From Gammaproteobacteria bacterium (GTDB lineage: Bacteria; Pseudomonadota; Gammaproteobacteria; Pseudomonadales; Azotimanducaceae): DNA of 64,000 nucleotides. The translations under genes and the position numbers were made by a program. This document shows positions 34,245-43,522 of this stretch, one piece after another. The notes beneath the pieces were generated by a model, which saw only the letters and a list, made by a program, of their open reading frames with translations, made no database searches and was not told the origin of the DNA. The stretch lies in contig JAJFJZ010000009.1 in assembly GCA_021773565.1 (NCBI GenBank), forward strand, positions 186,001-250,000, written 5' to 3'. Numbering within the stretch: the first letter of the stretch is position 1; each line of letters begins with the position of its first letter.

Positions 34245-35525
34245 TTGGTTATTGACATACGACGTATACGCATACGTCTCAGGCGAGCGATTTACGCAAA
34301 CAGAGCGCTGGCCTTTGTCTGGCGCAGGCTCATGTTTCGTACCACTGTGATTGCCATAACAGGGAGCGTTGGTAAAACTACAACGAAAGAATTGCTGACG
34401 GCAGCACTGGGTAGTGTTGCACCCACGTACAGTACGCGGGAAAACGATAACGACACACCTGGTGTTTGCACGACACTGCTATCCATCCGCCCCCGGCACA
34501 AATATGCCATAGTTGAAATGGGGATCAGCAGGCCAGGACAGATGGCTAAAGTGGCAAGATTGGTTAAACCCCATGTAGTTATCATTCTTTCAGTTGCCAG
34601 AACACATACCAAAAACTACCGCTCCCTTGATGAAACAGCGGCGGAGAAAAGCGTACTTCTGGAATATCTATCTAAGGATGGTGTCGCAGTGCTTAATGAA
34701 GACGATAAGCGTGTTCGCAGCATGGCGGCTGGGTTAAGCCAAAAGGTTGTTCGTTACGGAATTGACAAAGCCTGTGAGGTGAAAGGTTCAAATATCCGTT
34801 CGCTGTGGCCGGCTCGTTTATCAATGCAGGTAACTATTGACCAAAGCGAATTTGATGTTGAAACAAAACTCGTGGGAACGCACTGGGCCAGTTCTGTATT
34901 GGCGGTACTTGCGACGGTTGATGTACTGGATGTGGATCCAAAGCAGGCATTAAAAGCTATTGCCACTGTGCAACCATTTATGGCGAGAATGCAACCTATG
35001 CAACTACCTTGTGGTGCGATCGTAATAAGAGACGAGGGAAACGGATCGCCAGACACTTTTGAGGCCATGCTAAAGGTGCTGAGAGAATCCTCAGCAACGC
35101 GAAAAATACTGGTTGTCTCTGACATGAGTGATTCCCGTGAAAAACCAAGGAAACGGCAACGGGCATTCGGGAGGTTTGCAGCAGAGTTTACCGATATGGC
35201 TATATTTTTGAGTGACCATGGTCATCATGCTGTAAAGGCAGCGATTGCAAACGGCATGCCTGCTGACAGGTGTCACAATGTTATGAGTATTCAAGCGGTG
35301 GCCGGTTTACTGCGATCGAAACTCATTCATGGGGATCTGGTATTTTTGAAAGGCAGGAACGTCGATCACCTTTCAAGAATTGCATTTGCCCAGTTTGGAG
35401 ATCTGGGATGCTGGAAACATTCCTGTTCCCGTACTTATGACTGTGACGTTTGTCGACAACTAAAACCTGCTTTTGACCGTGAAGCATTATTCAGTGAAAT
35501 TGTTGTCACTGCGGAGGGTAGGTAG
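34245..35525 (+). CDS. Mur-ligase-like ATP-dependent amide ligase lacking the MurF N-terminal domain
   Basis: The ATP site VIAITGSVGKTTTKELL begins near residue 35, whereas peptidoglycan MurF has it after residue 100; the UDP-binding N-terminal domain is absent. The rest follows MurF: ENDNDTPGVCTTLLSI, YAIVEMGISRPGQMAKVA, DETAAEKSVLLEYL and the C-terminal-domain motif IRDEGNGSPDTFEAML. A Cys-rich tail (C389, C394, C400, C403) could bind zinc. It would activate a carboxylate as acyl phosphate and join it to an amine, on a substrate other than the usual UDP-MurNAc peptide. The start is TTG at 34245, the only good choice in frame. It is followed 2 bp later by asnB. Confidence 0.85.
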   Translation: MVIDIRRIRIRLRRAIYANRALAFVWRRLMFRTTVIAITGSVGKTTTKELLTAALGSVAPTYSTRENDNDTPGVCTTLLSIRPRHKYAIVEMGISRPGQMAKVARLVKPHVVIILSVARTHTKNYRSLDETAAEKSVLLEYLSKDGVAVLNEDDKRVRSMAAGLSQKVVRYGIDKACEVKGSNIRSLWPARLSMQVTIDQSEFDVETKLVGTHWASSVLAVLATVDVLDVDPKQALKAIATVQPFMARMQPMQLPCGAIVIRDEGNGSPDTFEAMLKVLRESSATRKILVVSDMSDSREKPRKRQRAFGRFAAEFTDMAIFLSDHGHHAVKAAIANGMPADRCHNVMSIQAVAGLLRSKLIHGDLVFLKGRNVDHLSRIAFAQFGDLGCWKHSCSRTYDCDVCRQLKPAFDREALFSEIVVTAEGR

Positions 35526-35527
35526 TT

Positions 35528-37444
35528 ATGTGTGGCATTGCAGGTTTTGTAGGCGCAGCGAGCGGGAATCCCCAAAATACTCTTGAGGAAATGTTAAACA
35601 CAATTTCCTATCGTGGCCCCGATGATTCAGGCTTCTGGGTACATGAAAATTATGACCAGGAGGGTGCTGCGCTCGGACATGTCCGGCTGAGCATCATTGA
35701 TCTGAGCGCACGGGCTCACCAACCTTATGTATTCGGCGATGGCCTGGGTGTGTTGAGCTATAACGGTGAGGTATATAATTATCGTGCAATCCGTGAAGAA
35801 CTGGGCGCCGAAGGTGTTAATTTTGTAAGTGAGAGCGATACCGAAATTGTGCTCAATGCGCTCCACACCTGGGGACCGGACATTGCGATAAGAAAGTTAA
35901 ACGGCATGTTTGCGCTTGCATACTACGATTTGCGTGATAATACACTTTGGCTTGCGCGTGACCGATTGGGGATTAAACCCCTTTATATCGCAAAAAATGG
36001 CAACCTGACCGTCTTTGCTTCAGAAGTGAAAGCACTGATGGCACATCCTGAGATCGCCTGTCGTCCTGATGCCCACTCAATTGTGACCTTGATATTGCAT
36101 GAAAGGTTTGAAGGGGAAGAAACCCCTTACGAAAATATTCGCTCCCTGGAGCCGGGACAGATTGTAAAAATACAATCGGGTGTACAAACGTTAACTACCT
36201 ATTTTGATGTAGTTCAAAATGTGGATCCAAAGCGTATTCTGATGAATCAAAAGACGGCGTTCACAGACCAGGTTGAAAATTTAAAGGAGCTGTTAGAGGA
36301 AAGTGTCCGGATTCACCTGATTAGCGACGCACCCGTTGCAACGATGTGCAGCGGGGGTTTGGACTCAAGCCTGGTGAGCTGTTTTGCCAAGGAAATAAAG
36401 CCTGATCTAGTGTCCTACGTTGCCGATATAGAAGGCATGAACGGGGAGGAGGTGCGGCGGGCGTCAATCGTTTGTGCCGCACGGGACATCGAATTGCGAA
36501 AAGTAGCAGTTAATTCGGAAACATTTATGGAACTGTTACCAATTGCCATTCAGGCTAATGACCAAGCCCTGTTTTTTCCTCAGGATGTCGCGGAACTAGC
36601 CGTGGCCAGGCAATTGCAAGAGGATGGTTTTAAGGTAGTGCTTACCGGTCACGGGGCGGATGAACTATTTGGCGGTTACGGTCGTTATGGTCGCGCATAT
36701 GAGAAGTGGCGGCGAAGGCGTATTCATGCAAGGTTTTTCCCGGACAACGCCATTTTCAGAATACTCGGAAAATTGCACCCTCTGTTAAAACCTGTAAATC
36801 TTGATCAGTTAGCAAAGGATCCCTTTGCCCCCATTGGCGGCTGGTCAGGTCGAATAGCTGACCAGAAAACGCTCCTGGTCGATGGGGCGCGCCGCCATTT
36901 AAGGCAGGTACGCATGTTCGAACACCTCAAGGCGCTACCATATCATGAAGAGCGTGCTTTTCTAACGAGTTCTTTGGATGATATTTTTATCCACTTGAAG
37001 GAGTGCCTGGGAACTACGGACAAAATGATGATGCACTATTCGATCGAAGCCCGCGTACCGTTTTTGGAAAACAGGCTTATCGATTTTTCCCTTAACCTGC
37101 CGGTTAGTGCAAAATATCATAGCGGTGAGTCGAAATATATTGTTAAGAAACTGGCAGAACGAATGTTGCCGAATGAGCTAATACGTCTTAAAAAAATTGG
37201 CTTTGACCTACCTGCATCCATGTGGGCGGGTATGGAAAAGATATTGGAGAACGGGGTGCTTGCTGAGCAATTGAAATGGAGGAGAAAGGATCAAAACGAG
37301 ATATTTGCACTTTTTGAACGTAATAGAATATTTCAGTTTCGCCTTTTGTCTATCGAGCTATGGCTACGCATGCGTTTTCGCGGAGAGAGTGCACAGTCGC
37401 TAACTGAAACACTTCGCGCTTTTCGGCAACATACCTCAACGTAA
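35528..37444 (+). CDS. asnB: Asparagine synthase (glutamine-hydrolysing)
   Basis: A 638-residue two-domain amidotransferase. The N-terminal glutaminase starts MCGIAGFVG with nucleophile Cys2 and has SYRGPDDSGFW and LSYNGEVYNYR. The synthetase domain has the PP-loop SGGLDSS (275-281), GHGADELFGGYGRYGRA and SIEARVPFLENRLIDF. AsnB proteins of this type either make asparagine or amidate a carboxylate in a specialised pathway. The placement, 2 bp after a Mur-ligase-like gene and 1 bp before an unrecognised gene, favours a specialised amidation step over housekeeping. The sequence is complete, with no missing key residue. Confidence 0.93.
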   Translation: MCGIAGFVGAASGNPQNTLEEMLNTISYRGPDDSGFWVHENYDQEGAALGHVRLSIIDLSARAHQPYVFGDGLGVLSYNGEVYNYRAIREELGAEGVNFVSESDTEIVLNALHTWGPDIAIRKLNGMFALAYYDLRDNTLWLARDRLGIKPLYIAKNGNLTVFASEVKALMAHPEIACRPDAHSIVTLILHERFEGEETPYENIRSLEPGQIVKIQSGVQTLTTYFDVVQNVDPKRILMNQKTAFTDQVENLKELLEESVRIHLISDAPVATMCSGGLDSSLVSCFAKEIKPDLVSYVADIEGMNGEEVRRASIVCAARDIELRKVAVNSETFMELLPIAIQANDQALFFPQDVAELAVARQLQEDGFKVVLTGHGADELFGGYGRYGRAYEKWRRRRIHARFFPDNAIFRILGKLHPLLKPVNLDQLAKDPFAPIGGWSGRIADQKTLLVDGARRHLRQVRMFEHLKALPYHEERAFLTSSLDDIFIHLKECLGTTDKMMMHYSIEARVPFLENRLIDFSLNLPVSAKYHSGESKYIVKKLAERMLPNELIRLKKIGFDLPASMWAGMEKILENGVLAEQLKWRRKDQNEIFALFERNRIFQFRLLSIELWLRMRFRGESAQSLTETLRAFRQHTST

Positions 37445-37445
37445 C

Positions 37446-38498
37446 ATGAAAGCCACAGATTCGGACAACTTGAATGGAATTCGCGCGCAGGCACATCTTC
37501 ACCACGCTTATTTACTTGGCCTTCAGTTGATGGTAGCAACACGCAAAGGCCCACAGGTAATGGGCGACTGGATGTTCAGGCTATTTCGTCGTCAGCATGA
37601 AGACAAGTTTCTTTCAAGTTTCAAAAAACTGGGCTTGTCAGGTCTGCCTCCGGCAGTTGCTTGTGCCCGGTATCACGTACTTTCCAACAATATTGGCGGG
37701 GTAGGTGTGGAGTACATGCCCGAAAATGACCGCAAGGCGTGGGTGCGGTTTCGCTATCCGCGCTGGATGTATCACGGTGCCGCTATTTGCGGTATTCCTG
37801 TTGAAGTTAGTCGGGGATTTTTGAATGGCTGGTATGCACAAAACGGGGTTTCCCTGAACAATCCAAATCTTGGCTTTGTTTGTGTGTCCGAAGATATGAC
37901 CGGGGAATATGGTTTATGCGGCTATTTCATGGAATATGATTCTCCACTGAAGGCCAGTGAGCGTTTGCAATTTGCCAGAGCGGAAGTTCCACCTCCATTT
38001 GATGCAGCACTTCAACCATCACCGCCGGTTGATGAATGGAATCCCTCCAGGTTGGCGAAAGCAAATAGAAACTATGCCATGGACTATATTCGCAACGGAC
38101 TGTGCACGCTCGCTGAAGTGATTGGGAAAGATGAGACAGGGGAACTGGGCGGTTTGGCAGCACGCTTGATCGGCTTGCAATACTACAGAGAAACGAATGC
38201 GCTTTTGCATGGCCTTGACGGGAATCTGTCTGATGCGGTTTTCTATCTGACAACTATGTTCGAGGGAATGGGTGATACGGTGGAACTGCATCATCAGCGA
38301 AAGGATTCGATATCTCTGGTACAGCGTGGACTTCGCATTGTTAGAGGCATGCAATCACAGGAACGCGAATTGGTGCTCAATTGCTGGATAGAGTTATGGA
38401 TAGGTGCGATGCAATCCATGCAGGCTCGCAAGCGACTCATGGTAAAGCACGAATCCAAACTACTGCACTGGACTATTGAGGAACTGCCGGGCCGCTAG
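37446..38498 (+). CDS. Protein of unknown function in the Mur-ligase/AsnB operon
   Basis: A 350-residue protein with no signal peptide or membrane segment. The first half contains WVRFRYPRWMYHGAAICGIP and GFVCVSEDMTGEYGLCGYFM, rich in aromatic residues and Cys; the second half is helical, with a His-rich stretch TVELHHQRKDSISLVQRGLR. I do not recognise the family. It starts 1 bp after the asnB stop, so it should act in the same pathway. A cytoplasmic substrate-binding or tailoring role is possible, but nothing in the sequence proves one. Confidence 0.75.
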   Translation: MKATDSDNLNGIRAQAHLHHAYLLGLQLMVATRKGPQVMGDWMFRLFRRQHEDKFLSSFKKLGLSGLPPAVACARYHVLSNNIGGVGVEYMPENDRKAWVRFRYPRWMYHGAAICGIPVEVSRGFLNGWYAQNGVSLNNPNLGFVCVSEDMTGEYGLCGYFMEYDSPLKASERLQFARAEVPPPFDAALQPSPPVDEWNPSRLAKANRNYAMDYIRNGLCTLAEVIGKDETGELGGLAARLIGLQYYRETNALLHGLDGNLSDAVFYLTTMFEGMGDTVELHHQRKDSISLVQRGLRIVRGMQSQERELVLNCWIELWIGAMQSMQARKRLMVKHESKLLHWTIEELPGR

Positions 38499-38542
38499 AA
38501 TCGCCTTTGTGATGGAGTTGTAGCCTAGGGTACCCGGTTGGC

Positions 38543-39286
38543 TTATCTGCCAAAAACTTTTTTCAATAGTTGGGTAGTCTGTTTAGCCGGATTTTCCCGA
38601 ATGGCTTTTTCCTCTCTGGCCAGATAATAGAAAATTCCGTCCATGCCGCCCTCGATCACATGATCAGACAGATCAGCTTTTACATCAGGCACGAACGGGA
38701 TGTCGCCATACTTGTCCATTACTTCATCAAATGTTTGAATTGCGCCAACTTCCGAGAGGCTGGCATCCACAATGGGTTTCATTGCCGCGGCCAGATTCGG
38801 CGACATCTTCTCGCGAAAATACAGGGTCGCGGCATTATCAGGACCATCATATATTTGCTTCACATCGTCAAAGGTCATTTCACGAATTGACTCAACAAAC
38901 AGGTCCCGTGCTTTAGGAACTGCAGCTTCTGCGGCTCGGTTCAGTTTCAATTCCAGTTCGTCTACACTGTCAGCCATACCTACGCGGGCAAGTACCGATT
39001 TCACTTTTTTTAGCGCCTTAGGCAAGGGAATGTGGATCTCGGGATCGGTATTAAAACCATCTTCAATTCCAAGCTTCGCAACAACAGATTCAGATCCAAT
39101 TTGTAGCGCTTCCTTAAAGGCAGCTGCTATTTCTTCCAGCCCAAGCTCCCCAATCATCTGCTCTTTATCTGCACCACCTAACAGTTTTTTGCCCTTATCC
39201 CAAAAGCTTTCCTTTCCTGCAATTTGACTTGTCGAGACCAATAAGAGTGCGCTGCATAGAATAACTACAGTTTTAACGTGATTCAT
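38543..39286 (-). CDS. DUF4197 family exported protein
   Basis: A 247-residue protein with a signal peptide (MNHVKTVVILCSALLLVSTS). The DUF4197 landmarks are all present: LGIEDGFNTDPEIHIPLPKA, VDELELKLNRAAEAAVPKAR, IREMTFDDVKQIYDGPDNAA and the C-terminal GMDGIFYYLAREEKAIRENP with LLKKVFGR. The family is widespread in Proteobacteria, periplasmic and of unknown function. AGGA lies 8 bp before the ATG. It is convergent with the Mur-ligase/AsnB operon (44 bp apart). Confidence 0.9.
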   Translation of the reverse strand: MNHVKTVVILCSALLLVSTSQIAGKESFWDKGKKLLGGADKEQMIGELGLEEIAAAFKEALQIGSESVVAKLGIEDGFNTDPEIHIPLPKALKKVKSVLARVGMADSVDELELKLNRAAEAAVPKARDLFVESIREMTFDDVKQIYDGPDNAATLYFREKMSPNLAAAMKPIVDASLSEVGAIQTFDEVMDKYGDIPFVPDVKADLSDHVIEGGMDGIFYYLAREEKAIRENPAKQTTQLLKKVFGR

Positions 39287-39429
39287 TTGAGGTTCCTGTG
39301 GTACAGAGTACCTGTATGATGCGCCTTCTTTGCCTTCTCTCCAAGCTTATAGTACACACCCCGGTGGAACCCCTACGACGCTATATATAGACTGGTACCT
39401 GCCAAAAAATAGTAAAAGGAGTGATAGCG

Positions 39430-40500
39430 ATGGATATGGGTGTTTGCGTTGCATCGCACATTAAGGATATTCCCTATGTGGTGAGAGCTGAAGAGTTGGG
39501 ATTTTCCCATGCCTGGCTGGCAGACAGCCAAATGATCTGGTCAGATTGCTACGCGACTTTGGCCCTGGTTGCAGATCGAACCTCCAAAATCAACATTGGC
39601 ACTGGTGTTGCCATATCAGGTACACGGCCAGCGCCCGTTAATGCAGCGGGTATTGCCACTATCAACGCATTGGCTCCAGGGAGGACTTTTTTTGGCGTGG
39701 GTGCGGGAAATACTGCAATGCGAATAATGGGACAACCTCCCCATCGCATTAATCAGTTGGATCGCTATTTGGGAGAAATTAAACCCTTGCTGCAGGGGAA
39801 TGAATCTCTGGTTCAACTGGCGTCAGGAGAAATTCCCATACGGCATGTGATGCCGGATCATGGCTTCGTAAATTTTGAAGATCCGATACCCATGTATGTG
39901 TCGGGATTCGGTCCGAAGTCGCTTGGTCTGGCCGGTAAGCACGGTGAGGGGGCAGTGATGGCCTTCGCCGCCAGTGGTGGTGTTATGGAATCTATCTGGT
40001 TGATGATTGAGGATGGTGCGCGAAGCATTGGCAGGGCTATTGACAGGAGTAGTTTTTATACGACAGCGCTAACAACTATGGTCGTGCTTGACCCGGGCGA
40101 AGCAATTGACTCGCCCAGGGTAAAAGCAGAATGTGGTGCGTTTGCGATGGCGGCTGTGCATTATGCCTATGATCAGTATAGAAATTTTGGGCACCAGCCA
40201 CCCAATCAACTGGCTGGCGTGTGGGATGAATACACCAGGCTGCTTGATTCTTATCCCGAAGAACGGCGTCATCAAAGAATACATGCCGGTCATAACTGCT
40301 GGGTTATTCCCGAAGAAGAAAGGTTTGTTACCAAAGAAACCATTGAAGCAAGTTGTCTCGTAGGCACTCAGGATAACATCCTGCACAAATTACATGAGCT
40401 TGAAAAGTCGGGGCTGGATCAGGTAATGATATTGCCTCCATTTGATCCGCGATATGCGGTAATTGAAAGAGTCGCCCGGGATATTATTCCCAACCTGTAG
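39430..40500 (+). CDS. LLM-class flavin-dependent oxidoreductase
   Basis: A 356-residue TIM-barrel luciferase-like protein: MGVCVASHIKDIPYVVRAEE, GFSHAWLADSQM, KINIGTGVAISGTRPAPVNA and FFGVGAGNTAM are the recurrent landmarks of this class, including the sequence around the non-prolyl cis bond. Members use FMNH2 or F420 to oxidise organic substrates or reduce methylene groups. The cofactor cannot be decided here. AGGAG (39416-39420) fits ATG 39430 better than GTG 39421. It leads an operon with a CoA-transferase and a hydrolase, typical of a degradation pathway. Confidence 0.9.
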   Translation: MDMGVCVASHIKDIPYVVRAEELGFSHAWLADSQMIWSDCYATLALVADRTSKINIGTGVAISGTRPAPVNAAGIATINALAPGRTFFGVGAGNTAMRIMGQPPHRINQLDRYLGEIKPLLQGNESLVQLASGEIPIRHVMPDHGFVNFEDPIPMYVSGFGPKSLGLAGKHGEGAVMAFAASGGVMESIWLMIEDGARSIGRAIDRSSFYTTALTTMVVLDPGEAIDSPRVKAECGAFAMAAVHYAYDQYRNFGHQPPNQLAGVWDEYTRLLDSYPEERRHQRIHAGHNCWVIPEEERFVTKETIEASCLVGTQDNILHKLHELEKSGLDQVMILPPFDPRYAVIERVARDIIPNL

Positions 40501-40517
40501 TTAGAGCCGGAGACAAT

Positions 40518-41726
40518 ATGAGTTCGTGTGTATTTTCTGACCTGAAAGTGCTGGATGTCGGTAGCTTTATTGCGGGACCGGTAGCAGCAACCATACTTGC
40601 CGATTTTGGTGCGGACGTAATAAAAATAGAACCCCCTGGGGTTGGTGACCCACTGAGAAACCTTTCCTATGTATCGACTACACCTGATGCTGACAGCAAT
40701 TATTTCTGGGACATGGATGGCAGAAACAAACGCAGCCTTGCACTGGACCTGAAGTCGGAGCACGGTAGAGCAATCTTGTTAAAACTCGTAAAGGACTGTG
40801 ATGTATACATCACCAATCAGCCTTTTCCGGTGCGGGATTCTCTCAAACTCAATTACGAAGATCTAAAACCGCTTAATTCCCGGCTGATTTATGCATCACT
40901 TTCCGCTTACGGAGAATATGGGCCAGAAAGAAATGGCAAAGGTTTTGATCTGGTTGCATATTGGGCGAGAAGTGGTCTCATGGATCTGGTAAGAGCTAAT
41001 GATTCAGCGCCAAGCCAGGCATTGCCGGGCATGGGAGACCATCCTACTGCTGTGGCGCTTTATGCGTGTATCGTAACGGCTCTGTTGCAGCGTGAACGAA
41101 GCAATGAAGGCGCTATGGTACATACTTCGCTACTCGCCAATGGGCTATGGTCTGCAGCCAGTATATTGCAAGGTGCAATCGCAGGCGGTGATATGGCAGC
41201 TTATCGGAAACGTCAGCAAACACCTGCCCATTGGAGCAGACTTTATGAGACATCTGACAAGCGCTGGTTGCAAATCAATATGTTACGCAGTGACGAAGAC
41301 TTCCATCGATTTTTTGAAGCGATTGATGCACAACAGCAACTTGTGGAGCTGATTTCCAGGCCACCGGAAAGTAGTGTGGATTTTAGCGTGCAAATTGCCG
41401 AACTCATCCAGCAAAACATTTCCCATCGCAGTTCAGAGGAATGGTTAATGATCTTTAGCAAGGCGCGTGTCTCTGTAAATCGAGTGCAACGCGTAGAAGA
41501 AGTTCTCGAAGACGAGCAGTTACTTGCAAATGGTATAACGGTTACGCCCGAGGACGATACAGTTGAAACAAAACGCATACTCAATCATCCACTAAATATA
41601 GAAGGAATACATCGCGTCGGACCCAGGAGAGCACCTGATGTAGGAGAACATGCCGTTGAAATTCTGGAGGAGCTTGCTTACACAGTGGCGGATATTCGCC
41701 GCTTTAAAGAGCAGGGGGTAATATGA
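40518..41726 (+). CDS. CaiB/BaiF (class III) CoA-transferase
   Basis: A 402-residue formyl-CoA-transferase-like enzyme. The N-terminus LKVLDVGSFIAGPVAATILA and DFGADVIKIEPPGVGDPLR is the family signature, followed by NKRSLALDLKSEHGRAILLK. The catalytic Asp is expected in the MGDHPTAVAL segment. It moves CoA between acyl groups, usually to activate a carboxylic acid intermediate of a catabolic pathway. Its stop overlaps the start of the next gene by 4 bp. Confidence 0.92.
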   Translation: MSSCVFSDLKVLDVGSFIAGPVAATILADFGADVIKIEPPGVGDPLRNLSYVSTTPDADSNYFWDMDGRNKRSLALDLKSEHGRAILLKLVKDCDVYITNQPFPVRDSLKLNYEDLKPLNSRLIYASLSAYGEYGPERNGKGFDLVAYWARSGLMDLVRANDSAPSQALPGMGDHPTAVALYACIVTALLQRERSNEGAMVHTSLLANGLWSAASILQGAIAGGDMAAYRKRQQTPAHWSRLYETSDKRWLQINMLRSDEDFHRFFEAIDAQQQLVELISRPPESSVDFSVQIAELIQQNISHRSSEEWLMIFSKARVSVNRVQRVEEVLEDEQLLANGITVTPEDDTVETKRILNHPLNIEGIHRVGPRRAPDVGEHAVEILEELAYTVADIRRFKEQGVI

Positions 41727-42595
41727 GTGATTCAAAAGTTCTTCGTTGGACGGTGATAATTTTTTTACTAGTAAATATGGGGAGCAATGGCATGGCGCAA
41801 ATTAATCCGGAACCCCAAAAATCGATCACGGGATATGTTGACTCCGATGGTTACAGTATTTTCTTCAGGGTCACCGGTAGTGGTACGCCGCTAATTCTTG
41901 TTCACGGTTGGGGTGCTGATTCGGATAATAATTGGGTCGAGACGGGTTGGGTTGATTTTCTGAATCCGTACCGGAAAATTATTTCAATCGACATACGGGG
42001 CCATGGCAAGAGTGATAAACCATACACCCAAAATGCGTATGGTTACGCCGCCATGAGCGCTGATGTGTTGGCAGTGATGAATGCACTTGAAATTGAAAAG
42101 AGTGATTTCATGGGTTATTCCATGGGTGCCTTCATTGGAGCGCACTTGCTTGGACATCATCCGCAACGGTTTTCCTCCATGGTACTTGGCGGCATTGGTG
42201 ATGAAACCGAATCTTCTGCTGCGCAAGGTATAGTGATTGCGCAAGCCTTGCGTGCAAAGGACACCACAAAAATAGACGATGCTTATGGACATGCAATTCG
42301 CGCCTATGTGGAAGCAAACCCCGACAATGACCTGCAATCACTCGCATATTCTGCACTCGAAATGTGGCCTGAGGGATATCCTCGCAAAATCGCTGGACCG
42401 GATAGTTCGAATGCAGAATTTCCGGTACTTATCGTCAATGGCGAAAACGATCATCCCTACGTGGATAGTGCAGACCTGTTTGTCGCTGCTTTATCCAATG
42501 CTCGACATGTCAAAATTCCAGGGACGGATCACCTGAGTGTTGTAGCGGATGAACGATTTAAAAAAGTTGTACTTAAGTTTCTCCTGGCCGATTAG
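41723..42595 (+). CDS. Exported alpha/beta hydrolase
   Basis: A 290-residue hydrolase with an N-terminal hydrophobic signal (WTVIIFLLVNMGSNGMA). It has the oxyanion HGWGAD, nucleophile elbow FMGYSMGAFIG (Ser), the acid in NGENDHPYV and His in GTDHLSVVADE. It is expected in the periplasm, where it would hydrolyse an ester or lactone before uptake. ATGA overlap with the CoA-transferase gene links it to the same pathway. Confidence 0.88.
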   Translation: MSDSKVLRWTVIIFLLVNMGSNGMAQINPEPQKSITGYVDSDGYSIFFRVTGSGTPLILVHGWGADSDNNWVETGWVDFLNPYRKIISIDIRGHGKSDKPYTQNAYGYAAMSADVLAVMNALEIEKSDFMGYSMGAFIGAHLLGHHPQRFSSMVLGGIGDETESSAAQGIVIAQALRAKDTTKIDDAYGHAIRAYVEANPDNDLQSLAYSALEMWPEGYPRKIAGPDSSNAEFPVLIVNGENDHPYVDSADLFVAALSNARHVKIPGTDHLSVVADERFKKVVLKFLLAD

Positions 42596-42622
42596 GTGTG
42601 TTGATATTGTGCTGCTGCAAAC

Positions 42623-43390
42623 CTAATGCCGATAGCTATCATCTATCCTGTCCAGCTTACGTAACCAGGCAGGCCAGGCAATCTCATCTACGCTGCCATC
42701 AAACAACGGTGCAGATTGTTCGGCTGCCCTGAAACCGGAACCCTGCGGAGGATGATTGATGCTGACTCCGCCTGAAAGGGCGCGTACCTGCATCGTGCAT
42801 GCACGTTCCAGATAGTACATCGCCATAAATGTCGCGTTTGCGCTAGGCCCTACTGTAAGTGTACCGTGATTGCGAAGTATCATGAACTGGCGATCTCCCA
42901 GGTCAGCCACAATACGTTTCCGTTCATCCAGGTCAAGGGCGATCCCCTCATAATCATGGTAGGCAATTTCTCCACACTGCATTGCGTGCTGTGTAATGGG
43001 CATCAGGCCATCAGTCATCGCCGAAACAGCAACACCATCATCGGTGTGCAGATGCATGACAAACTTTGCATCATCACGCGCCATGTGCACGGCAGAATGA
43101 ATGGTAAATCCGGCGGGATTTATCTCGTAGTTTGAATCAAGCACCTTGTTGCCCTCATTATCGACTTTAACCAGGTTTGAGGCTGTAACTTCTTCAAAGC
43201 GCAGACCCAGGGGGTTGATAAGAAAATGATGCTCTGGACCGGGTACCCGGGCTGATAAGTGGGTAAAAAGAAAATCATCCCATCCGTGCATGACAACCAG
43301 ACGATAGAGGGCGGCAAGATCGACACGTTGTTGCCATTCCTTTGCTCCGACACTGTCTTTTACCAGGGATAATTTCGCCTTTGTACTCAT
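42623..43390 (-). CDS. Class II aldolase/adducin family protein
   Basis: A 255-residue protein with the metal-site histidines typical of the family: VMHLHTDDGVAVSAM (HxH), and ILRNHGTLTVGPSANATF later. The N-terminal WDDFLFTHLSARVPG matches aldolase II members. These enzymes are zinc-dependent aldolases or decarboxylases of small sugars or keto acids, or relatives without known activity. AAAGGTG precedes the ATG. It is on the opposite strand and convergent with the LLM/CoA-transferase/hydrolase operon. Confidence 0.9.
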   Translation of the reverse strand: MSTKAKLSLVKDSVGAKEWQQRVDLAALYRLVVMHGWDDFLFTHLSARVPGPEHHFLINPLGLRFEEVTASNLVKVDNEGNKVLDSNYEINPAGFTIHSAVHMARDDAKFVMHLHTDDGVAVSAMTDGLMPITQHAMQCGEIAYHDYEGIALDLDERKRIVADLGDRQFMILRNHGTLTVGPSANATFMAMYYLERACTMQVRALSGGVSINHPPQGSGFRAAEQSAPLFDGSVDEIAWPAWLRKLDRIDDSYRH

Positions 43391-43522
43391 ATTTCACCTT
43401 TAAGCCATGGAATTGATGGAGATAACTATTGCACGTGGAAAGTTCAGGGTAGGCACGTTCATTCAAATGTTTATACAGCTTGGAGTAAGAGCGGGTTGTT
43501 TGCAATTGGAACGGACCCCACC

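Noticed and set aside
34245-38498. Lasso-peptide or other known natural-product cluster around AsnB
   Set aside because: No precursor peptide, B-type protease or transporter is adjacent, and AsnB retains the complete glutaminase domain; the cluster does not match a known type.
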